From an uncultured Bacteroidales bacterium (lineage in GTDB: Bacteria > Bacteroidota > Bacteroidia > Bacteroidales > Bacteroidaceae), in the NCBI GenBank assembly GCA_902788865.1, contig CADALZ010000011.1:13649-54547 (forward strand): a stretch of 40,899 bases of DNA. Reading direction: 5' to 3'. The position numbers and the translations under genes were made by a program. Shown here in pieces: positions 18,458 through 26,123 of the stretch (positions are counted from its first letter, which is position 1; each line of letters begins with the position of its first letter). The notes beneath the pieces are model-generated. The model ran no database searches. It was not told the origin of the DNA and worked only from the letters and a program-made list of their open reading frames with translations.

Positions 18458-18952
18458 CTAGCGCGCTCGCATCAGCTTCCAGCCATCCACGATGGCCTGC
18501 CTATCTACCTGCTCCAGAGGTATGCCACACTCCATAGCTGTCATGGCTTCTATGATGCGCATGAGGTAGGTGTCTTGGGGCTTCTCCAGCACGGGGTGTG
18601 GAACTGGGCTGTCTGGTTCCAGCCCGGCATGCTGGCACACGAAGCGGATATAGGTTTCGGTATCGTTTTCCGTGGGCGGTGCCCAACGGTTCAGGATCTG
18701 ACGCACCGTGTAGGGTTTCCCTTCTTTCAGCAGCCTGAGCTTGTAGTTGCCCAGCAGTTTCCAGGCGGCTCGGTAGCCATAGGCCATCGACTTGAAGGTG
18801 ACGAAGCTCCGGTCGGGCTGCTGGGCTGGAGTGCCCAGCCAACGGATTTTCTCCGACTTACGGATGTTCAGTGGATTCTTGTTACGCAGTCCGCGTGGCA
18901 CATGCTTGGTGACTGTTGACAAATGACCGTTCTTGACCAATTTTTTTTTCAT
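18458..18952 (-). CDS. Phage structural protein P5-like putative muralytic protein
   Basis: A 164-aa protein with the pattern RGLRNKNPLNIR, W-x-G, SFVTFKSMAYGYRA, a short LLGNYKL helix and RWAPPTENDTETYI. These blocks recur in phage and Bacteroidetes proteins annotated as structural protein P5 or lysozyme-like; peptidoglycan cleavage is inferred, and I cannot point to a proven catalytic Glu. No signal peptide. The gene overlaps the primase stop by 4 bp (ATGA), so translation is coupled. Residues of about 5-16 (LVKNGHLSTVTK) are encoded by a TGACNNN intergenic repeat, suggesting the start codon was recruited upstream into repeat DNA; the conserved part begins at residue 20. Confidence 0.72.
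   Translation of the reverse strand: MKKKLVKNGHLSTVTKHVPRGLRNKNPLNIRKSEKIRWLGTPAQQPDRSFVTFKSMAYGYRAAWKLLGNYKLRLLKEGKPYTVRQILNRWAPPTENDTETYIRFVCQHAGLEPDSPVPHPVLEKPQDTYLMRIIEAMTAMECGIPLEQVDRQAIVDGWKLMRAR
18909..18938 (+). repeat. TGACNNN heptamer repeat, copy 2 (inside a coding start)
   Basis: Near-identical to 11969-11998 (differences at a few bases) but here it lies within the N-terminal codons of the P5-like gene rather than between genes. Confidence 0.75.
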
Positions 18953-21444
18953 ACGTTTGCTATTTTCTTGTATTGATGATTGTCTGTTTGTTCTATGAGT
19001 CCCTGTTTACGCCAGTTCTTCAGCATCTGTGACACGGCATTGACACTGGCATCGGGGCCTTTCTCACGGCGTGCCTGCTCTTCGGTGAAGACCTGTGGCA
19101 GACGTTCATACACGGTGTCGTTCTGGCCTCTGCGTCGGCGTGACTTGGAGCCTTGCACATAGTTGCGCTTGGCATAGGCATCACTGATGCGCTCACGGAA
19201 GTAGAGCAGAGCATTGTCCAGAAAGTAGTCGGCCAGCACATCGTAGAGTCCCAGCAGGGTGTCTGTCTGGAAGCGCTTCACCAACTCTGGCAGGGCATCG
19301 GGATGCTTGGTGAGGTAGGCACGGGCCGTGGGGCATCCGTCGGCCCAGCTGGGCTTGTTCTGGCTGCTGTCTATCTCACCGATGAGCCACCCCGCACAGT
19401 CGCACAGCATGAAGGCGCCTATGTATCTGAAGGTGCTCACAGCTATGCGGAAGCGCTGACGGGCTTCCACCACATCGTAGTTTTTCTGGGCACGGGTACG
19501 CACTTTCTCCAGCCACCTCTCACAGCGTTCTTGCAGACTGGGCAGGATGATGTCTCCCTGCATCACATCGAGCACTTCGGCCACGGCTCTGATGTGCTTT
19601 TTTGCCTCAGCCGTACGCGGATCTACCAGCTCCAGCGGAGCAAAGGTATTGTCGGGCGTACGCCCTATGCACAGACGGGTGAGCTTACCATCGGTGACGT
19701 TGGGCACGGCTCGGTAGAGGGCATCGGGGGTGCAGCACAGGGTGAGGTTCCACAGCACGTGCTCTATCACGGCATTCACACTGCTGTCGCTCTTGTAGGC
19801 TTGTGAGAACTCGGCTCCGTCGTAGGCTTTACGCAGTATCACGCTGGTGTTGTTCCACGCCTCGTTGCTGCTCTGTGAGAGCTGGTCGCTCTCACTGGTG
19901 AAGCTGTAGAGGTGCTTGCCTTGGCTGTACTTCAGTCGTTCCAAGATCTTGGTCACCGAGGTGCGTAGGCTGGGACAGCGCACCAGTATCTGAGGGCGTT
20001 CGGGCTGCTCCTTGGCATTCTTCTTCCGTCGTTTCAGTTCCTCGAAGTCGTCTTCTTTCTGCAGGTTCACCTTGTCTTGCTCCAGCAAGATGCCCATCCA
20101 GGCGTAGTAGAGATCGTCCAGCTCGCTCTTGTTGCTGGCTGCTTCTCCCACGATGTAGGCTATGAGGTTGATGTTCTTCATCGAGCGGTGTATCTGCAGC
20201 TTCACACCCGTAGCCAGTGCCCCTATCATCGGGCCGATGCCCGTGAGCACGGCCATACTGAGGTTGGGGTGTACGCCTTCCAGTGAGTCGGCCACGCCCA
20301 TGGGCAACTGTGCAGGCAACTGCTCCACGTAGTAGTTCTCATCTTGCTCCTGCAGCAGATTCAGGGCTTCTGCCAACTCTGTGTTTTCGGGGTGGTCGGC
20401 TTTCACGGCTTCGAGCACCTGAGCCATGCGCCAAGGCATGCGTCCGTGCTCACGCTCCACGGCGTTGGCTATGCACTGCCTCTTCTCCTCGGGTGGGAAG
20501 CCGTCGTAGCAGGGTATCACGGCATCCAGCACTTCGACATCAAACTGGCAGAGGTGACGCAGGTTGTAGGCCAAGTCGAAGGTGAGGGTGTTTCGCTCCG
20601 TGCGCTCTGGCTCCTTGCCACCGTGGTGCAGGTCCCAGTATTTCTGGATGATTTCTGCGTAGGGGAGGCCGTGGAAACATTGAGAATTTGGCTTTGGAAA
20701 TTGAGAATTGAGAATTGAGGATTGAGGATTAGGCTGCGCTACCTCTTCTGCAGGTCCATTCTTCATTCTTAATTCTTCATTCTTCATTTTCACGTCTTCA
20801 TTCTTCATTGAAAACAAAGTGTCCTCGTCCAGATATAGCACATGGTTCATGGGTACTCCGTAGCTCACACGGGCCAAGTCGAACACGGCTTCGTCACGCT
20901 GCTCCTGAGGCACCTCCATCATGTCGGCCAACTGCTGCTGATTGCCCTTGATGTCGAGGGCTGGATTCACGCGGCACACCAGCCTGAGTCCGTGACCAGA
21001 GGGGGTGACGTGTGCCAGCAGCACCCGGGCTTCGGTGATGAAATCACGCCCGTCTAAGCGGAATTTTTCCAGTAAGGCTTCAAAGACTTCCTTCGGACTG
21101 ATGTCCCAGATGCCGTCCCAGTCGTAGATGTAGTAGCCCGTAGGCACGCCTTCCTCACTCTTGCGTCGATGACTGGGGAACGTGGCATGAAACAAGAACT
21201 TAGGCAGACCGCGTTTGGCCTTGGCTGCTTCCTCATGGGCTCGCTCACGGGCAGCTTTCAGCGTCTCCAGCTCCGAGGGCATAGCCGTCTGCAGATAGAC
21301 GGCTATGCGGTGTTCTTCTTCTTTCCAAGCCTGCGTGAGCCTACAGTTCTTCTCCACCTTGGGATCCGACACGATGCGCAGGAACTCCTCTTCCGAGGTG
21401 AGGGTATGCGTAGCCCCTCCGAATGTTTTCTGATAATCGAACAT
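18949..21444 (-). CDS. VirE-N / PriCT / DUF3987 primase-helicase-like protein
   Basis: An 831-aa multidomain replication-type protein. The N-terminal BT4734-like (VirE-N) domain has the primase-polymerase motifs Asp108-Trp-Asp110 (YYIYDWDG) and Ser149-Gly-His151 (TPSGHGLRLV). A PriCT-like helical segment (RNTLTFDLAYNLRHLCQFD) follows at about 285-340, then the DUF3987 ATPase-like domain from about 390 with GEAASNKS at 433-440; the usual Gly before the Lys is Asn, so ATP binding may be weakened. The C-terminal part (about 770-831, SVNAVSQMLKNWRKQGLIEQT) looks like a winged helix. Residues 212-256 are low-complexity sequence encoded by an intergenic repeat. In Bacteroidales such genes accompany HU, smalltalk and muralytic genes. 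12 bp after the 104-aa gene. Confidence 0.88.
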   Translation of the reverse strand: MFDYQKTFGGATHTLTSEEEFLRIVSDPKVEKNCRLTQAWKEEEHRIAVYLQTAMPSELETLKAARERAHEEAAKAKRGLPKFLFHATFPSHRRKSEEGVPTGYYIYDWDGIWDISPKEVFEALLEKFRLDGRDFITEARVLLAHVTPSGHGLRLVCRVNPALDIKGNQQQLADMMEVPQEQRDEAVFDLARVSYGVPMNHVLYLDEDTLFSMKNEDVKMKNEELRMKNGPAEEVAQPNPQSSILNSQFPKPNSQCFHGLPYAEIIQKYWDLHHGGKEPERTERNTLTFDLAYNLRHLCQFDVEVLDAVIPCYDGFPPEEKRQCIANAVEREHGRMPWRMAQVLEAVKADHPENTELAEALNLLQEQDENYYVEQLPAQLPMGVADSLEGVHPNLSMAVLTGIGPMIGALATGVKLQIHRSMKNINLIAYIVGEAASNKSELDDLYYAWMGILLEQDKVNLQKEDDFEELKRRKKNAKEQPERPQILVRCPSLRTSVTKILERLKYSQGKHLYSFTSESDQLSQSSNEAWNNTSVILRKAYDGAEFSQAYKSDSSVNAVIEHVLWNLTLCCTPDALYRAVPNVTDGKLTRLCIGRTPDNTFAPLELVDPRTAEAKKHIRAVAEVLDVMQGDIILPSLQERCERWLEKVRTRAQKNYDVVEARQRFRIAVSTFRYIGAFMLCDCAGWLIGEIDSSQNKPSWADGCPTARAYLTKHPDALPELVKRFQTDTLLGLYDVLADYFLDNALLYFRERISDAYAKRNYVQGSKSRRRRGQNDTVYERLPQVFTEEQARREKGPDASVNAVSQMLKNWRKQGLIEQTDNHQYKKIANV
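20679..20809. repeat. Composite heptamer repeat inserted in frame in the primase gene
   Basis: Two arrays flank a GC-rich spacer: TTGAGAA/TTGAGGA units at 20679-20728 and ATTCTTC/ATTCTTA units at 20758-20809. Both have 7-bp period. The reading frame stays open, giving residues of the MKNEELRMKNG and PQSSILNSQF type. The same words appear between genes at 38903-38949 and 39930-39960. Confidence 0.85.
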
Positions 21445-21456
21445 ACGCTTCCCTCC

Positions 21457-21771
21457 TTACGCTCTCATCACGTCCGACTTCTCTTCCTGGTCTTCCAGCC
21501 AGCTTATCAGCTCTGCACAGGCCACACGCATCAGTCCTGGCACATCCAGTGCATCTACATCTACCAGCACACTGAGCTTGTAGGTGTGCTCACACAGGGT
21601 GATGCTACCATAGCGTGTACGCACCAGTGTGGTGAAGCGTGAGCCACGCAGTCCCGTCTCTGGGAGGAATTCAAACGAGCCGTCTCTGCGGCAGATACCT
21701 CTGCCACGGAGGGCAGAAACGATGTTCTCATCAATCAGTTTACTCTTGTTTTTCAAATTTTTCGTTGCCAT
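21457..21771 (-). CDS. 104-aa protein of the primase module, function unknown
   Basis: I do not recognise the family. A lysine-rich N-terminus (MATKNLKNKSKL) precedes a compact region with RGRGICRRDGSFEFLPETGLRG and RYGSITLCEHTYKLSVLVD, probably beta strands, and an acidic C-terminal helix (ELISWLEDQEEK). No signal or membrane segment. It leads the operon with the primase (12 bp) and P5-like gene, behind its own promoter-like TAATTTTG box and downstream of a strong hairpin. Position suggests an accessory or regulatory partner of the primase. Not the DUF4248 protein usual in such clusters, as far as I can judge. Confidence 0.7.
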   Translation of the reverse strand: MATKNLKNKSKLIDENIVSALRGRGICRRDGSFEFLPETGLRGSRFTTLVRTRYGSITLCEHTYKLSVLVDVDALDVPGLMRVACAELISWLEDQEEKSDVMRA

Positions 21772-21827
21772 AATTTTTAATCTTTTAATTTTTTAATTGT
21801 TTAATTTTTTCTTCGAAGAAACTGGTG

Positions 21828-21859
21828 CAAAATTATGCCCCTGTCTTCAGACCACGAAA
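21828..21859 (-). promoter_or_regulatory. Promoter for the 104-aa / primase / P5-like operon
   Basis: Minus strand TTTC (21856-21859), 20 bases, TAATTTTG (21828-21835). The -7 box is exact; the -33 differs from TTTG at one base. The -7 box is 56 bp upstream of the start and beyond the terminator of the preceding gene. Confidence 0.6.
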
Positions 21860-21861
21860 AA

Positions 21862-21911
21862 TTATACTCCATTAGACAGGATTAGATAACCAATTGTCTA
21901 ATGGAGTATAA
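21862..21911 (-). terminator. 17-bp perfect-stem hairpin after the 213-aa gene
   Basis: TTATACTCCATTAGACA (21862-21878) is the exact inverse of TGTCTAATGGAGTATAA (21895-21911), loop 16 nt. Read on the minus strand it follows the 213-aa stop by 22 bp and runs directly into TTTTT, the layout of an intrinsic terminator. The stem is AT-rich and unusually long, so a protein-binding dyad is an alternative. Confidence 0.7.
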
Positions 21912-21933
21912 AAAAGTATAAACCGATATAGCG

Positions 21934-22575
21934 TCAGGCAGCCAGAGCCATGTAGGTCAGAAAGTCGTTCATATTCTTGACATCTGCCTCATACCACTTC
22001 AGTGCTTTCTCCACCTCTTTGGGCTTCAGCAGGCGGTCGTTCCCCAGCTCTTCACGCAGCATGTCTATGCCCGTGAACAGGTGGAAGGGGTGGTAACGGA
22101 AGCAGTCGTAGCCGGGGTCGAACAGCGTGCGGTTGTGTGCCGTCTTCATCATCTTCTCCTTACGCTCAGAGAGGGCGTAGTTCACCAGCATCACGAAGCC
22201 AGGCATATAGTTGAAGTGCGCATCTACCACATAGCCCAACTTCACCAGTGCGAAGAGCACACACACCAGACGTCCGCCTCGCACGTGGTGGTCGAAGAGC
22301 CACTGCACGCCCTCCACTATGCGGTCTATATGATGTGCTCCCTCCGCGTTGAGGAAGTTGTCTATCTTCAGCGTGAAGTCTGCATGCATCTGCGCCACGG
22401 GCACCACTGCCCCACTCTCCTGCCGAATGCCAGGACACCCCACCCATTCACCAATCTTCTCCTGCATTTTTACTAATAATTCCCCTGCCTGTCCTGCAAG
22501 CATTCCAAACTCATTCGCTTGTTTCATAAAGCGTTCCCAGCACTCTGCCTCCATCGGGCATTTTTTCATTTCCAT
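21934..22575 (-). CDS. 213-aa protein of unknown function next to the primase module
   Basis: I do not recognise this family. It has a Cys pair at the start (MEMKKCPMEAEC), a helical N-terminus (FMKQANEFGMLAGQAGELLVKMQEKIGEW), a hydrophobic helix RLVCVLFALVKLGYVV that seems too short and polar-flanked for a sure membrane span, and a tail with several aromatic residues (PGYDCFRYHPFHLF). Start at 22575 chosen because an excellent promoter lies 42 bp upstream (TTG-N19-TATCTTTG); ATG codons follow at codons 3 and 8. Transcribed alone, ending at the 21862-21911 hairpin. Codon use resembles the primase, not the AT-rich neighbour genes, so it probably belongs to the primase side. Confidence 0.7.
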   Translation of the reverse strand: MEMKKCPMEAECWERFMKQANEFGMLAGQAGELLVKMQEKIGEWVGCPGIRQESGAVVPVAQMHADFTLKIDNFLNAEGAHHIDRIVEGVQWLFDHHVRGGRLVCVLFALVKLGYVVDAHFNYMPGFVMLVNYALSERKEKMMKTAHNRTLFDPGYDCFRYHPFHLFTGIDMLREELGNDRLLKPKEVEKALKWYEADVKNMNDFLTYMALAA

Positions 22576-22616
22576 ATCTTCTATTCATTGTTAATATCCC
22601 CAACATTAAGGACATA

Positions 22617-22646
22617 CAAAGATACGAAAAATATTTGGATTTACAA
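22617..22646 (-). promoter_or_regulatory. Promoter for the 213-aa gene
   Basis: Minus strand TTG (22644-22646), 19 bases, TATCTTTG (22617-22624). Both elements match the Bacteroidetes consensus; one of the best promoters in the window. Confidence 0.75.
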
Positions 22647-22704
22647 TACGTAAATGGCTGATTTTTAGGCGATTATTGAAAAAACGCCGTCAAATACACT
22701 TAGT

Positions 22705-22751
22705 TATATCGGGAGGAAACTTTGCTTTTTTGCAAGTTTTAGCCCGATATA
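22705..22751. repeat. Nested inverted repeat (9-bp outer arms)
   Basis: TATATCGGG at 22705-22713 is the exact inverse of CCCGATATA at 22743-22751. Inside, AAACTTTGC and GCAAGTTTT form a second, bulged stem around a T6 loop. It could be a transcript-end hairpin or a binding dyad. Confidence 0.65.
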
Positions 22752-22810
22752 GACGTAGGCTCACACATCATTTAAGACTGTTTTCTAAGTGCAAAACAAG
22801 TCCCCTTTAC

Positions 22811-22838
22811 TGACAATTGACTAATGACTATTGTGACT
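22811..22838 (+). repeat. TGACNNN heptamer repeat, copy 3
   Basis: TGACAATTGACTAATGACT followed by TTGTGACT; 7-base spacing of TGAC, same family as 11969-11998. Confidence 0.65.
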
Positions 22839-23047
22839 TAAAGTTATACTGATACTATGCCCAGATGGATATAGATTTTTCTCCAACTCAGGTTCACCTA
22901 GTTCTAATGCGCATCTGCTGAGTCATCCATATGTATGCCACTGGAAATTCTTCTCCCATCTAAGATTTTCAGATAAACACACCACACCCTCAGCCGTCAG
23001 CTGTTAGTAGAACTCAACAGTTTGATTGGTGTAGAGGTGCATTTGTA

Positions 23048-23836
23048 TCAGCTTAATAACTCGTTTAAAGAAAAGCCCTTTTTATTGCGTTCATTTAGAA
23101 GCCTTTGCTCTTTAAGGCTTGATTGAATTAGAGTAGAAAGACTTAAGCCGTTCTTTTCAGAGAAAACCAATAGTTTTATCAGACTCGCATCTCCTACAAT
23201 TCGTTCTACTTCATTTATGACTTTTTGGTCATATGATAACACATATATTCCCGTAACACTACTATCAATAGGCATTTCTTCCACACAATTCGATAATAGA
23301 CGGCATTCTGATTCATACTCCCAATGCTTATGTTTTGTAAAAAATAGGTCTGTTTGGTTGCTTCTTATAAAAGAATCTATCGCACCTTGGGAAGTAAAAT
23401 CATATCCATTCATCTTTATTAGTTTTAGATTGGTTGTGTACGTCACATTTGAATGCAATATATTTTCAAAATCTAATTTCAATGCATCTAATTCTATACA
23501 TACTCCATTCTCCCAACACCCTTTATCTTTATTCCATTCTCGCGCATATTGGCCCCACATCATAGGAGATGCATAACCCTTCGTCCCATCAAGATAATCC
23601 TGAGTCAGACTTATTTGTTTATAATCAAACAAATGCTTGTAAAAGTTTGAAATAAACAAATCCCGAATGTCCTTAACGTTTCCTTTCCCATAGGTAGGTA
23701 CTTTAGCACCATCAAGGCATGAGATTTTATGCCGTTCAAAAATGTCATTTGTTTTATGGCTATCATTAAACTTTAATGATCTTGAGTGCCATATGCCTAC
23801 AAGATTTCTTAGCTTTGTATAATGATATAGTTTCAT
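23048..23836 (-). CDS. DUF2971 protein
   Basis: A 262-aa cytosolic protein. It begins MKLYHYTKLRNLVGIW, followed by LKFNDSHKTNDIFE, ISLTQDYLDGTKGYASPMMWGQYA, GVCIELD and WEYESECRLL, the ordered blocks of DUF2971 (YHYT, NDPFE-like, MWSHYA-like, G-C-I-F, W-x-YE-E-R). The function of the family is unknown. The opening Tyr-His-Tyr-Thr near a helix resembles the YHIT-type start of DarT-like ADP-ribosyltransferases; this is only a visual hint. It follows the helicase gene by 38 bp on the same strand, so the two form a pair. By eye strongly AT-rich compared with neighbours, suggesting acquisition from elsewhere. Confidence 0.85.
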   Translation of the reverse strand: MKLYHYTKLRNLVGIWHSRSLKFNDSHKTNDIFERHKISCLDGAKVPTYGKGNVKDIRDLFISNFYKHLFDYKQISLTQDYLDGTKGYASPMMWGQYAREWNKDKGCWENGVCIELDALKLDFENILHSNVTYTTNLKLIKMNGYDFTSQGAIDSFIRSNQTDLFFTKHKHWEYESECRLLSNCVEEMPIDSSVTGIYVLSYDQKVINEVERIVGDASLIKLLVFSEKNGLSLSTLIQSSLKEQRLLNERNKKGFSLNELLS

Positions 23837-23874
23837 GCAATAATAAACCTTAAAAAATAAGCATAATTAATCTT

Positions 23875-26055
23875 TCATTCATCATGAGTGCCATAACACT
23901 TTTCTAGGAAACTGCTTTTAAGATATTTTATTCTGCCTGCAAAATCCACAACATAAACGAGATATTCATCTCCACTATTCCCCTGTTTCTCAATAACAAC
24001 ACCTTCTCCAAACACTTTATGTCTAACTTGTTCACCTATCTCAAACTGTAAACATATCTTTCTTCTATCATAGCTATCAACCCTTTGAGCCAACATTTCA
24101 GTACTGACATATAAATACGGATTAAAATCTCCTTTAACTTCTATCAAACCATCTCCTATCTCCTTAAGAAACCTTGACGGAAATTTGTTTGATTGCAAAG
24201 AGTTGTCATACCCTTCTGATTCAGTCAAAAATAATGCTTTCTCAGCTCTTGTCACTGCCACATACATCAATCTGCGCTCTTCTTCCTCGCCCTCTTTTCT
24301 CCTCTCTCGTATAGTCCTATGACTTGGGAAAATCCCCTCATTAAGGCCAACCACAAAAACATAGGGAAACTCTAGTCCCTTGGCTTGATGAACGGTCATC
24401 AATTTAACTGTATCTCCTTTGCCATTTTTATAATCTGCATTTGTATATAATGCTATATCCTGTAAATATGTTTCAAGGGATATGGTTTCTTCTTCTGCAT
24501 TTGCTTCCTCATAATGTTTTACTGATGAGATTAATTCTCTAATATTTTCGAGACGATCTTCATCACCATCGGTACGATACAAATTCCACAATCCGCTTTC
24601 TTTTAATATATATTCAAGCAGTTCTGATATTGAGGAATATTCTTTAAACACTTTGCATTCTTCAATGAGATTAATAAAACCACGTATAGGTTTTTTATCA
24701 AAGAAAGCAGACACTTGATTAGACAATAAAGTTTCGTAAAGAGATGTTCCTTTTTGAGCAGCAAGTTTCTCTAATTCCTGAAATGATTTCGGACCAAATT
24801 TTCTTGAAGGTTTGTTTATAACCCTTTTCAGAGATAAATCATCCATATATACAATAAGTCTCAGATATGCAAGGATGTCCTTTATCTCCATCCTCTCAAA
24901 AAATCTTATTCCTCCCCATACCTCATATTTAATCTTATTATCAATAAAAGCCTGTTCTATGTTTCTCGACAAGAATGAAGCTCTATATAGAATCGCAAAA
25001 ACAGAGAAATGACAACCTTCTTCTTTCATAGAAATAATTTGCTTAGCCACCCATTCGGATTCCATTTCTTCATTTTTAGCATGAAAATGTATTGCGACCT
25101 TACTTGGAGATATTTTTGTGAACAGATCCTTCTTTATCCTATTATGATTCTTTGATATTATAGAATTGGCCACATTAAGGATATTCGGAGTTGAACGATA
25201 ATTCTCAGAAAGCGTTATGTCTTTATCACTACAAAAATCTATAAAATCTTTAGGCCTAGATCCCCTCCATTCATAAATAGCCTGATCTGGGTCTCCAACG
25301 ATAAAAAGGTTTCGGTGTTTCTCTGATAAAATCGTCATTATTGCCCAATCAGAGGCATTGCAATCTTGCACTTCATCAACCATTATATAGTTTAATGTAT
25401 TTTGCCAATATTCACGAACATCTTTATATGTAGTCAACAAATATTTAGCAAACTCCACTATATCTGTAAAATCAAGAGCAAAACTATTCACTTGAAGTTG
25501 GATATATCTTGCAATTGAGTCAATATTACTGGGATTCAATTTGTTAATCGTTGGCAAAACTATTGTTTCAATATATGGTTTTAGTGCCCATGGGAAAAGG
25601 GGATCTGTTTTAGCTCTTAATACTTCAGACAGGAAGCCTTTAATAGTTTTGATAGTATAATCTTCATTAAACTCCTGAGTTGCTTGTTTTGCCAAAGCCT
25701 TACAATCCTCTTCGTCTAATATAATAAAATTTTTGGGATAACCCATACGATATATATCCCTACGTAAGACTTTTACACAAAAGCCATGAATAGTACAAAT
25801 CAGATCATTAACATTCCCTATATCAACCATCCTTGAAATTCTATTTTTCATCTCTTGGGCAGCCTTATTAGTAAATGTCATACATAAAATATTACTTGGA
25901 CTTATACCCAGCTCGTTTACCAAATATACAAATCTATGGGCAAGAACTCTCGTCTTGCCAGAACCAGCTCCTGCAATAACACGTACACGGCCTTCCGTAG
26001 AAAGCACAGCCTCCTTCTGATGGTCATTTAATTTATCAAAAACAACGTTTTCCAT
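23875..26055 (-). CDS. UvrD/PcrA-like superfamily 1A helicase
   Basis: A 726-aa helicase with all SF1A motifs: Walker A AGAGSGKT (about 29-36), motif Ia MTFTNKAAQEM, motif II VDEVQD, motif III GDPDQAIYEWRGS, motif IV SENYRST, motif V MTVHQAKGLEFPYVFVVGLNEG, and motif VI YVAVTRAEKAL. The C-terminus (FEIGEQVRHKVFGEGVVIE) is the Tudor-like module with which PcrA binds RNA polymerase. It therefore looks fully active. AT-rich composition and pairing with DUF2971 point to an accessory copy, not the chromosomal uvrD/pcrA. In the Gabija defence system a UvrD-like helicase (GajB) pairs with an OLD-type nuclease; no such nuclease is here. Start ATG at 26055; the preceding 68-bp gap holds a 9-bp inverted repeat. 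Confidence 0.93.
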   Translation of the reverse strand: MENVVFDKLNDHQKEAVLSTEGRVRVIAGAGSGKTRVLAHRFVYLVNELGISPSNILCMTFTNKAAQEMKNRISRMVDIGNVNDLICTIHGFCVKVLRRDIYRMGYPKNFIILDEEDCKALAKQATQEFNEDYTIKTIKGFLSEVLRAKTDPLFPWALKPYIETIVLPTINKLNPSNIDSIARYIQLQVNSFALDFTDIVEFAKYLLTTYKDVREYWQNTLNYIMVDEVQDCNASDWAIMTILSEKHRNLFIVGDPDQAIYEWRGSRPKDFIDFCSDKDITLSENYRSTPNILNVANSIISKNHNRIKKDLFTKISPSKVAIHFHAKNEEMESEWVAKQIISMKEEGCHFSVFAILYRASFLSRNIEQAFIDNKIKYEVWGGIRFFERMEIKDILAYLRLIVYMDDLSLKRVINKPSRKFGPKSFQELEKLAAQKGTSLYETLLSNQVSAFFDKKPIRGFINLIEECKVFKEYSSISELLEYILKESGLWNLYRTDGDEDRLENIRELISSVKHYEEANAEEETISLETYLQDIALYTNADYKNGKGDTVKLMTVHQAKGLEFPYVFVVGLNEGIFPSHRTIRERRKEGEEEERRLMYVAVTRAEKALFLTESEGYDNSLQSNKFPSRFLKEIGDGLIEVKGDFNPYLYVSTEMLAQRVDSYDRRKICLQFEIGEQVRHKVFGEGVVIEKQGNSGDEYLVYVVDFAGRIKYLKSSFLEKCYGTHDE

Positions 26056-26058
26056 TCC

Positions 26059-26100
26059 ACAAATAATTTAATAAGATTATTATTTATATCTATTATTTGT
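26059..26100. repeat. Inverted repeat upstream of the helicase
   Basis: ACAAATAAT at 26059-26067 is the exact inverse of ATTATTTGT at 26092-26100, ending 4 bp before the helicase ATG. It could be an operator; no clear TAnnTTTG box is seen in this gap. Confidence 0.5.
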
Positions 26101-26123
26101 AAAAAACACCACATAATACTATA

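Larger units (their letters stand above)
22647..23047. other. Gap without genes between the 213-aa and DUF2971 genes
   Basis: About 400 bp with no credible ORF. It holds the inverted repeat at 22705-22751 and a TGACNNN repeat at 22811-22838. The stretch from about 22850 to 23047 shows no recognisable feature; composition shifts toward AT-rich on entering the DUF2971 gene, so a junction may lie here. Confidence 0.6.

Noticed and set aside
18458-21444. Prophage remnant
   Set aside because: No capsid, terminase, portal, tail or integrase genes; the P5-like and primase genes fit a recurrent chromosomal Bacteroidales cluster.
21457-21771. DUF4248 assignment for the 104-aa protein
   Set aside because: Expected by context, but the sequence lacks the pattern I associate with DUF4248.
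22850-23047. tRNA or attachment site at the island edge
   Set aside because: No cloverleaf-like sequence or matching direct repeat at the other end could be found.
23875-26055. Gabija defence system (GajB-like helicase)
   Set aside because: No OLD/TOPRIM nuclease (GajA) is adjacent, and the helicase is a full PcrA-like protein with Tudor-like tail.
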